A stretch of 38,807 nt of DNA from JAWWPG01 sp037719575 (GTDB lineage Bacteria; Actinomycetota; Actinomycetes; Propionibacteriales; Nocardioidaceae). Shown here piece after piece: positions 1-7,400 of this stretch. Made by a program: the position numbers and the translations under genes. Below the pieces are notes generated by a model. It ran no database searches and was not told the DNA's origin. It was given only the letters and a program-made list of their open reading frames with translations. The DNA lies in assembly GCA_037719575.1 (NCBI GenBank), contig JBBJMF010000014.1:1-38807 (forward strand), written 5' to 3'. Each line of letters opens with the position of its first letter. Within the stretch, counting starts at the first letter, position 1.

Positions 1-100
1 GCTCAGCAGCCGCCTGCTCTGCCGCGAGACGCTCAGCAGCCGCCTGCTCTGCCGCTCGCTGCTCAGCAGCCGCCTGCTCTGCCGCGAGACGCTCAGCCTC
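1..100 (-). repeat. 30-bp in-frame tandem repeat, about three copies
   Basis: Three 30-base units begin at 1, 31 and 61 (each starting GCTCAGCAGCCGCCTGCTCT). The first and third are identical, the second differs only in its last bases, and a fourth unit decays from about 98. On the minus strand they encode the decapeptide RLAAEQAAAE within the coiled coil. The array continues to the left edge, so the total copy number is unknown. Confidence 0.9.
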
Positions 101-979
101 GCGCGCTGCCGCAGCCGCCTGTTGGGCGGCGATCCGGCGCAGCCGTGCCTCGACGGCAGCGCGCTCGCGCTCCATTGCCCCGATCCTGGCGAGCTCCGCG
201 GTCTTCGCACTCGTCAGCTTGTCCTGCTGCACCTGGAGTGCAGTGACCCGCTGCTCGACCGCGGTCGCTGCAGCAGCCGCAGCCGTCTCCAGCCTCGTCT
301 TGGCAGCCAGGTTGGCGGCAGCGGCAGCCCGGTCGGCCGCAACCTGGTCGGCCGCCAGCTCCACACGCTGCTCCGTGTAGCGCAGCAGAACCTGGTTCGC
401 CTGGAGACGCTGCAGGCCGGACACCTGCTTGGCGAGTGCGCTGTTGGCACCCTGGACCTCGCTGATCGCCGCCCGTGTCGAGTCTGCGGTGAACATCAGG
501 TTGAGGGTCGAGAGCTGGCCCAGCTGGCTCTGTGCGCTCGACACGGCGTACGCCGCGAGGCTCCCCCGCTGGCGGACCACAGTCCGCCGGCCCTGGGCGA
601 GGTCGGCCTCGGCGTCGGAGAGCCGCTGAAGGGCGTCCTCGAGCGACTGCTGCATCTTGAGGTCACGCACCGTCGCCTGCTGGACCTGGGCGTGCAACCC
701 GTCGAGCGTGACCCTGGCCGCAGCAAGATCCGCGGCAGCCGAGTCGAGCCGGCCCTGTGCATTCGTGAGCCGCCTCGAGATCTCGTCGACGTCGCCGTGG
801 GAGCGCGCGATCTGGTTGCCCAGCTGCGCCTTGCGATGAGTCAGGGCGTGTTCATCGTCGCCAGAGGCAACGCTTGGCGCGGATGCCGTCACCGCGGCAG
901 CGAGCAACGACGCGCTGAGCGCCATCACGACCGCGATCCTGGTCCGCGCCGGGCGTCCATGGGGGAAGTTTCGGAGCAC
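1..979 (-). CDS. Exported coiled-coil protein, probable FtsEX-dependent cell-wall hydrolase or activator (partial)
   Basis: The frame runs from a GTG at 979 off the left edge, so about 326 N-terminal residues are visible and the C-terminal catalytic part, if any, is missing. Residues 1-40 form a signal peptide: basic start (RNFPHGRPARTRIA), hydrophobic core (VVMALSASLLAAAV), then TASAPSVASGD. The rest is Ala/Gln/Glu/Arg-rich heptad-like sequence typical of a long coiled coil, ending in 10-residue RLAAEQAAAE repeats at the edge. It lies downstream of ftsE-ftsX on the same strand. In many bacteria FtsEX governs a coiled-coil hydrolase or activator (EnvC, PcsB, RipC), so that role is likely here, but whether the enzyme domain is M23 or NlpC/P60 cannot be seen. 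GTG 979 is preferred because AAGG lies 8 nt upstream; GTG 985 and ATG 925 are alternatives. Confidence 0.75.
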   Translation of the reverse strand, partial: MLRNFPHGRPARTRIAVVMALSASLLAAAVTASAPSVASGDDEHALTHRKAQLGNQIARSHGDVDEISRRLTNAQGRLDSAAADLAAARVTLDGLHAQVQQATVRDLKMQQSLEDALQRLSDAEADLAQGRRTVVRQRGSLAAYAVSSAQSQLGQLSTLNLMFTADSTRAAISEVQGANSALAKQVSGLQRLQANQVLLRYTEQRVELAADQVAADRAAAAANLAAKTRLETAAAAAATAVEQRVTALQVQQDKLTSAKTAELARIGAMERERAAVEARLRRIAAQQAAAAAREAERLAAEQAAAEQRAAEQAAAERLAAEQAAAE

Positions 980-989
980 CGGCACAGCC

Positions 990-1394
990 TTACGTGAGGT
1001 GGGGCCAAACCTTGCGTAACCGACCGTAGGGCCTCGGGGTCACCGTTCGCGGTATTTGCGCGGTGTCGTGGCAGCCGCGCGGCAGCCTGCCGACCGCGCG
1101 GCATGGCGGACAAGCATCAGGACCGGTACGTGCGGTCAAGGTGCGCACGGTCTCCGACGTCTCACCGGACCAGGCTCGCGCCTCAGCCGTGAACGTGATC
1201 GCGGTGCCGTCGTCAGCCCACGGGAGCCGCTGGTGCTGCTGGACCTCGAGCGTTCCGTGACCCTGCGGCTGTCCCGGTGGGTAGACCCAGTCGGACGAGT
1301 CCTGGAACCGGCCCTGAGGGCGGCGCCCGCTGGTCGAACGGTGAGCACCAGCGCCGGCCGCCACGCCCGACCGCAGGACCGCCCGGCGACCCAT
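990..1394 (-). CDS. Doubtful ORF between ftsX and the hydrolase; possible degraded exported protein
   Basis: A 134-codon frame with ATG at 1394 fills the gap between the ftsX stop and the coiled-coil gene and ends at 990, only 11 bases before the preferred hydrolase start. It begins like a Tat signal (MGRRAVLRSGVAAGAGA). The frame then becomes polar, while the hydrophobic continuation LVLTVRPAGAAL is found in a neighbouring frame. A middle stretch around DSSDWVYPPGQPQGHG and ADDGTAITFTAEARAW has the GC-rich third positions of coding sequence; the last 45 codons do not. It may be a frameshifted remnant of a small exported protein, or chance. I recognise no family. No strong ribosome-binding site precedes the ATG. 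Confidence 0.3.
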   Translation of the reverse strand: MGRRAVLRSGVAAGAGAHRSTSGRRPQGRFQDSSDWVYPPGQPQGHGTLEVQQHQRLPWADDGTAITFTAEARAWSGETSETVRTLTARTGPDACPPCRAVGRLPRGCHDTAQIPRTVTPRPYGRLRKVWPHLT

Positions 1395-1438
1395 CTCAGC
1401 CGTCGAGACGCTCCCTCATCGACGCCATGGACAGCCCG

Positions 1439-2356
1439 CTAGACCCTGAGGTACTTCCGGGTCATCAGTACGGTCGGCACGATGGCCAGCGCCAGCGCGA
1501 TGACGACCATCCACACCATGGTCTCGATGGCGGTCGACCAGCTCACCCATTGCCAGAGCTGGACGACGCGGTGCAGCCACGGGATGAAGAACTTCACGAC
1601 CACGGCCAGCGTCCCGCAGGCGAGCGCCGCCCCGACCAGCGCCGAGAAGATCACCTCGAGCACGAACGGCAGCTGGATGTAGAGGCTCGACGCCCCCACC
1701 AGACGCATGATCCCGATCTCCCGCCGTCGGGCCATGGCGGCCAGCCGGATCGTGTTGGAGACCTGCAGGACCGCGGCCAGCACCAGCAGCCCAGCCGCAC
1801 CCAGCGCCATCCACTTGAGCATGTTGAGCGTTCGGTAGACCGGGTCGAGCTCCTCACGGATGTCGATGATCTGCTCGACGCCGGGCAGATGGTTGACCGA
1901 GGTGATGAGGGCCTGGGTGCGGTCCGGATCCTTGAACTTTACCCAGTAGCCCGTCGACATGTCGGAGACCTTCAGGATCTGCGCGATCGCGTCAGGCTGG
2001 CCTTCTCCGTCGGTGTGCGTCGCCTGGAACGTCTGGTAGGACTGCTCGCGCGTCTGGTAGCGGAACGACGCCATCTCGGGACTGTCCGCGATGACCTGCC
2101 GGACCGCGCCCTCCTGAGCCGAGGACGCCTGCCCGCCCACACACGTATCGGTCTGGGAGTTCTTCGCGCAGAAGACCACCTGCACCTCGAGCTGGCTGCC
2201 GAAGTAGTGCTCGATCTTCGTGACCTGGGAGCGCATCAGGAGCCCCAGACCCACCAGCGTCAAGGACATCCAGATCGTGAGGATGACGGCAATCGTCATC
2301 GACACGTTGCGCTTGAGCCCGGTGCCGAGCTCGGAGGCTACATATCTCAGTTGCAT
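1439..2356 (-). CDS. ftsX: Cell division protein FtsX
   Basis: 305-aa membrane subunit of the FtsEX ABC-like complex, which in other bacteria controls peptidoglycan hydrolysis at the septum rather than transport. It has the expected architecture: short cytoplasmic N-terminus (MQLRYVASELGTGLKRN), first membrane helix near residues 20-42, a large extracellular loop (about 43-185) with two cysteines (FCAK...DTCV) likely forming a disulfide, then three helices in the FtsX/MacB-type permease domain with the conserved region RRREIGIMRLVGAS. The extracellular loop is the usual docking site for the hydrolase partner, a role the downstream coiled-coil protein could fill. It follows ftsE after a 70-base gap, wider than the overlap seen in many species. 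Start ATG 2356. Confidence 0.95.
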   Translation of the reverse strand: MQLRYVASELGTGLKRNVSMTIAVILTIWMSLTLVGLGLLMRSQVTKIEHYFGSQLEVQVVFCAKNSQTDTCVGGQASSAQEGAVRQVIADSPEMASFRYQTREQSYQTFQATHTDGEGQPDAIAQILKVSDMSTGYWVKFKDPDRTQALITSVNHLPGVEQIIDIREELDPVYRTLNMLKWMALGAAGLLVLAAVLQVSNTIRLAAMARRREIGIMRLVGASSLYIQLPFVLEVIFSALVGAALACGTLAVVVKFFIPWLHRVVQLWQWVSWSTAIETMVWMVVIALALAIVPTVLMTRKYLRV

Positions 2357-2426
2357 GATCTCTGCCTGCTCTGTGGGGACTGCTTCGTGAGTACGACGGT
2401 CGCGGGCCGCGTTTCAGCCGGGGTGT

Positions 2427-3116
2427 TCAGCTCTGGTAGCCGTAGACGCCGCGGACCTGGTCGCGGACCACCTTGCCTGCCTGCAGCTCGATGACCCGCT
2501 TGCGCATCTGGTCGACGACCCCGGAGTCATGGGTCGCCATGATGACTGTCGTGCCCGTCCGGTTGATCCGGTCGAGCAGCTTCATGATGCCGACTGACGT
2601 CGTCGGGTCGAGGTTGCCGGTCGGCTCGTCCGCGATGAGGATCATCGGCCGGTTCACGAACGCACGGGCGATCGCGACCCGCTGCTGCTCGCCACCCGAC
2701 AGCTCGTCGGGCATCCGCTTCTCCTTGCCGTCGAGACCGACGAGCTCGAGGGTCTCGGGGACCAGCGTGTTGATCTCGGACTTGTGCTTGCCGATCACCT
2801 GGAGCGCGAACGCGACGTTCTGCCCCACCGTCTTGTTCGGAAGCAACCGGAAGTCCTGGAACACCGTCCCGATCTGGCGACGCAGGCTCGGCACCTTCCA
2901 GCCGGCGAGGCGGTTGATCTCCTTGCCCGCGACATACACCCGGCCCGCCGTCGGCCTGGCCTCGCGGAGCACCAGCCGGAGGAACGTGGACTTGCCCGAG
3001 CCGGATGGCCCGACGAGGAAGACGAACTCGCCCTTCTCGATGTCGACGTCGACGGCCTCCAATGCTGGGCGGTTCTGGCCGTCGTACGCCTTGCTTACCT
3101 TCTCGAAGCGAATCAC
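2427..3116 (-). CDS. ftsE: Cell division ATP-binding protein FtsE
   Basis: 229-aa ABC ATPase, partner of FtsX; ATP binding and hydrolysis are thought to transmit a division signal through FtsX to a periplasmic or cell-wall hydrolase. Visible motifs are Walker A GPSGSGKST, Q-loop VFQDFRLL, signature LSGGEQQR, Walker B ILIADEPTGNLD and the switch histidine in MATHD. The frame is open upstream to 3146, but GTG 3116 (MIRFEKVSKAY) gives the standard FtsE N-terminus and the length typical for the family, so the ten upstream residues are probably untranslated. It sits 66 bases downstream of prfB; prfB-ftsE-ftsX is a common actinobacterial order. Confidence 0.95.
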   Translation of the reverse strand: MIRFEKVSKAYDGQNRPALEAVDVDIEKGEFVFLVGPSGSGKSTFLRLVLREARPTAGRVYVAGKEINRLAGWKVPSLRRQIGTVFQDFRLLPNKTVGQNVAFALQVIGKHKSEINTLVPETLELVGLDGKEKRMPDELSGGEQQRVAIARAFVNRPMILIADEPTGNLDPTTSVGIMKLLDRINRTGTTVIMATHDSGVVDQMRKRVIELQAGKVVRDQVRGVYGYQS

Positions 3117-3182
3117 TGGCCCGAGTTTAGGCGACCGCGGCAACACTCTCGGGCACGACCGAGGCTGGGCGCGCCATCCCAG

Positions 3183-4286
3183 CTACTCCTGGCTGCGCCG
3201 CCAGCGGATCCCAGCCTCGATGAAGGCGTCGATGTCTCCGTCGAGCACGCTCGACGGGTTGCCCTCCTCGTGCTCCGTGCGCAGGTCCTTGACCATTTGG
3301 TACGGATTCAGAACATAGCTGCGCATCTGGTCGCCCCACGCCGCTGTCACGTCGCCGCGCATCTCGTCGAGGGTGGCCTTCTCCTCGATCCGCTTGAGCG
3401 CCAGGAGGCGGGCCTTCAGGATCACCATCGCGGTGTTCTTGTTCTGGAGCTGGCTCTTCTCGTTCTGCACCGCGACGACCAGCCCCGTCGGCAGGTGGGT
3501 GAGCCGCACCGCCGAGTCGGTCGTGTTGACGCTCTGCCCGCCGGGTCCGGAGGATCGGAAGACGTCGACCTTGACGTCCTCCTCCGGGACGTCGATCTCG
3601 TCGGTCTGCTCGATCACCGGCACGACCTCGACAGCCGCGAATGACGTCTGGCGACGCCCCTGGTTGTCGAACGGCGAGATTCGCACCAGCCTGTGGGTGC
3701 CCTGCTCGACGCTCAGCGTGCCGTAGGCGTAGGGGGCCTTGACCGCGAACGTGGCGGACTTGATGCCTGCCTCCTCCGCGTACGACGTGTCGTAGACCTC
3801 GGTGGAGTACTTGTGGCGCTCCGCCCAGCGCAGATACATCCGCATCAGCATCTCGGCCCAGTCGGCCGCGTCGACACCGCCGGCGCCCGACCTGATCGAG
3901 ATGAGGGCGTCACGCTCGTCGTACTCGCCCGCGAGCAGCGTTCGCACCTCGAGCACCTCGACCGCCGCCGCGAGCCGGTCGAGCTCGTGCTCGGCCTCCG
4001 CGAGCGTCGCCTGGTCGCCCTCCTCGGTGCCGAGGTCGATCATGATCTGGACGTCGTCGAGCCGTGACCGCAGGCCGCTGACCCGCTCGATCTCGGACTG
4101 CAGCACCGAGAGGCGACCGGTCACCCGCTGCGCGTTAGCCTGGTCGTCCCACAGGTCCGGCACGGCGACCTGCTCGCCGAGATCGGCGACCTCGGCTCGC
4201 ATCGCGCCGAGATCGACGACCTGCTCGATGCTCGTCAAGGTTGCATCGAGCTGCTTGATCCGCTCGGAGATGTCTGGTCCAGCCAC
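3183..4286 (-). CDS. prfB: Peptide chain release factor 2
   Basis: RF2 recognises UGA and UAA stop codons and triggers release of the peptide. The 367-aa product has the RF2 anticodon tripeptide SPF (in VRISPFDNQG) and the catalytic GGQ motif in SSGPGGQSVNTTDSAVR. GTG 4286 (MAGPDISERIKQL) is preferred over an in-frame start 27 bases upstream because it matches the usual N-terminus. There is no in-frame stop near codon 25, so the programmed +1 frameshift that autoregulates prfB in E. coli is absent. It heads the prfB-ftsE-ftsX run and is insulated from the gene before it by a strong hairpin at 4380-4409. Confidence 0.96.
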   Translation of the reverse strand: MAGPDISERIKQLDATLTSIEQVVDLGAMRAEVADLGEQVAVPDLWDDQANAQRVTGRLSVLQSEIERVSGLRSRLDDVQIMIDLGTEEGDQATLAEAEHELDRLAAAVEVLEVRTLLAGEYDERDALISIRSGAGGVDAADWAEMLMRMYLRWAERHKYSTEVYDTSYAEEAGIKSATFAVKAPYAYGTLSVEQGTHRLVRISPFDNQGRRQTSFAAVEVVPVIEQTDEIDVPEEDVKVDVFRSSGPGGQSVNTTDSAVRLTHLPTGLVVAVQNEKSQLQNKNTAMVILKARLLALKRIEEKATLDEMRGDVTAAWGDQMRSYVLNPYQMVKDLRTEHEEGNPSSVLDGDIDAFIEAGIRWRRSQE

Positions 4287-4379
4287 GCTCGCCAGGGTAC
4301 GCCTGGCCCACAAGTCCCATGATGAACGCGGACTCAGTGTCCAACACGATCAGAGGTCGAAACAGTTACCGTGTACGCG

Positions 4380-4409
4380 CGAGGGCGGTTCCTTCGGGAA
4401 CCGCCCTCG
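4380..4409 (-). terminator. Strong hairpin terminator with TTCG loop downstream of glutamate dehydrogenase
   Basis: A perfect 13-bp stem (CGAGGGCGGTTCC / GGAACCGCCCTCG) closes a TTCG loop, a four-base loop of the very stable UNCG class when read on the plus strand. It lies 49 bases after the glutamate dehydrogenase stop and before the prfB start, so it should end the long dehydrogenase transcript. There is no long T-tract, which is usual for high-GC actinobacteria. Confidence 0.85.
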
Positions 4410-4457
4410 TTCGTCGTATGTCGTACGTGATGAAGACGACGATGCTTCCCAGTCCGG

Positions 4458-7400
4458 TCAAGGCGTCGGCAGCATGGTGCGGACGACCCGTAGCCCCACC
4501 GAGAGCCGGGCCAGCTCGGCCTCGTCCTCAGCCGTGATCTCGCGGAGCGTGGCGTGCGCTCGGCTCACGACCCGGGAGTCGGCGTCCTCCCAGGCCGCAA
4601 CCCGCTCCTGTGGCGGCAAGGCCGCGTCGGTCGACGAGAGCACGAGTGCTGTCAGGGACGCGTGCACCGCATGCATGTCGTCGCGCAGCGAGGCCCGCGC
4701 CATCGTCTGCCACCTGTCGTCGCGTGGGAGGGCCACGATCTTCGCGAGCAACCGGCTCAGCTCGAGCCGGTCACCGAGGATCGCATGCACGGTAGCGACC
4801 TCGACGGGGTCGACGTCGTCGCTCATGGCGATCTCCACGATCTCCAGGGCCGCGTACGCCGGCGCCAGCGAGGACACCAGGAGCGCGATGTCCGCCGGGA
4901 CGCCAGCGGCCGTGAGGCGGTCCCGACGCTGGACCAGGGCGCGATGCTCGGCGCCGACGAGCACCTGCGGCAGCGCGCCCAGGACGTCCTGGATCGCCGT
5001 ACCGAAATGGTCCACCGTGGCCTCCGAGTCCAACGGTGCCCGTCGGTTGTTGACCATCCACCTGGTGGCTCTCTCGATCAGCGTGCGCACGGTGAGCCGC
5101 ATGTCGGTCTGCATGGTGGCGTCGACCATGTTGTCAAGCTCGCTGATCGACCTCATCAGCGCGTTGACGCCGAAGATCTCGCGACACACGTAGTGCGCGC
5201 GGACCAGCTCCTCGGCACTGGCGCTGGTCTCTTGGCTCAGCCGGTGGAAGAACGTGATGCCCGCGAAGTTGACGAGCCCGTTGACCACCTGGGTGACGAC
5301 GATCTCGCGGCGCAGTGGATGGCTGAGCATCTCGTTGCGGTAGGCCTGCCGCATCTGCGTCGGGAAGTAGCTGAACAGGTCGCCGCGCAGGAACGGGTCG
5401 TCGGGGAGCTCGCTCTCCAGCAGCTCGGCCGCCAGCACGATCTTCGTGTAGGCCAGCAGCACGGCGAGCTCGGGGGCGGTCAGCCCACGTCCGGCGGCTC
5501 GCCGGTCGGCGAACTCCTTCGTCGACGGCAGGAACTCGATCGCCCGGTCCAACAGACCCTGTCGCTCCAGCCGCCGGATCCACGACTCGTGGACATGGCT
5601 CAACCCGGGGGCGACGCGCTCCGCGCTCGCCATCGCGACGTTCTGCTCGTAGTTGTCGCTCAGCACCAGCATGCCGACCTCGTCGGTCATCGAGCCGAGC
5701 AGCTGGTTGCGCTGCTTCTGCGTCATGTCGCCGGACTCCATGACCTTGTCGAGAAGGATCTTGATGTTGACCTCGTGGTCCGAGGTGTCGACACCGGCCG
5801 AGTTGTCGATGAAGTCGGTGCAGATCCGTCCGTTGCCGGAGGCGTACTCGATGCGACCGCGCTGGGTGAACCCCAGGTTGCCGCCCTCCCCCACGGCCTT
5901 GCAGCGCAGCTCGCCGCCGTTGACACGGATGGCGTCGTTCGCCTTGTCGCCCGCGTCCGCGTGGGTCTCCGCCGCGGCCTTCACATAGGTGCCGATGCCG
6001 CCGTTCCAGAGCAGGTCGACCGGCGCCAGCAGGATGGCCCGCATCAGCTCGGCCGGGGTGAGGGTGCCGACGTCGGCGTCGATGCCGAGCGCCTCGGCCA
6101 TCTCGGTGGTTATCGGGATCGACTTGAGAGTGCGGGCGAACACCCCGCCTCCCTGCGAGATCAGGCTCGCGTCGTAGTCCGCCCAGCTCGACCGAGGCAG
6201 GTCGAAGAGCCGACGCCGCTCGTCGTACGACGTCGCAGCGTCCGGCGAGGGGTCGACGAAGATGTGCCGGTGGTCGAACCCGGCGACCAGCCGGATGTGC
6301 GTGCTGAGCAGCATGCCGTTGCCGAACACGTCGCCGCTCATGTCGCCGATGCCGACACAGGTGAAGTCCTCGGCCTGGCAGTCGATGCCACGCTCGCGGA
6401 AGTGCCGGCGCACCGACTCCCAGGCGCCGCGCGCCGTGATCCCCATCGCCTTGTGGTCGTATCCGACGGAGCCGCCGGACGCGAACGCGTCGCCGAGCCA
6501 GTAGCCGTAGTCCTTCGCAACCCCGTTCGCGATGTCGGAGAACGTCGCGGTCCCCTTGTCGGCTGCCACCACCAGGTAGGTGTCGTCGGGGTCATGGCGC
6601 ACGACCCGCTCCGGGGGGATGGTCTCGCCGGCCACCAGGTTGTCGGTGATGTCGAGGAGGCCGCTGATGAACGTCGTGTAGCACCCGATTCCCTCGTCGA
6701 GCCAGGCCTCCCGGTCGACGGCCGGATCCGGCAGGTTCTTGCAGTAGAAGCCGCCTTTCGAACCGACCGGCACGATCACCGCGTTCTTCACCATCTGGGC
6801 CTTGACCAGACCGAGGACCTCCGTGCGGAAGTCCTCCCGTCGGTCCGACCATCGCAGGCCGCCCCGGGCAACCGGGCCGAAACGCAGGTGGACCCCTTCA
6901 ACTCGTGGCGAGTAGACGAAGATCTCGAAGCGGGGCCGTGGCTCCGGGAGCTCCGGGATCTCGCGAGGCTCGAGCTTGAGCGACAGATAAGGCTTGGCGT
7001 TCCCCGCGCTGTCGCGCTGGTAGAAGTTCGTCCGGAGCGTCGCACTGATCACGCCCAGGTAGCTGCGCAGGATCCGGTCGTGGTCGAGGCTCGCCACCCC
7101 GTCGAGAGCCTCGGTGATCTGGCCGCGGAGCTCGGCCTCCTGCTCGCCACGGACCTTGCCGTCGCCGTCGCCGTCGCCGTCGGGGTCGAAGCGCGCCTCG
7201 AAGAGCCTGACGAGCAGCCGGGCGATCGAGACGTTGGCCCGCAGGGACGCCTCGACGTAGTCCTGGCTGAACGTCGACCCGCCCTGGCGGAGGTACTTCG
7301 CGTAGGCCCGGAGGATCGAGACCTGCCGCCACGGCATGGCGCCCTCGAGCACGAGCGCGGAGAACCCGTCACTCTCGGCCCGCCCGCTCCACACCGCCAT

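Noticed and set aside
1..100. CRISPR array at the left edge
   Set aside because: Repeats are directly adjacent without spacers and are in frame within a coiled-coil gene.
3183..4286. Programmed frameshift in prfB
   Set aside because: The RF2 frame is continuous, with no in-frame stop near codon 25 and no CTTTGA-type slip site.
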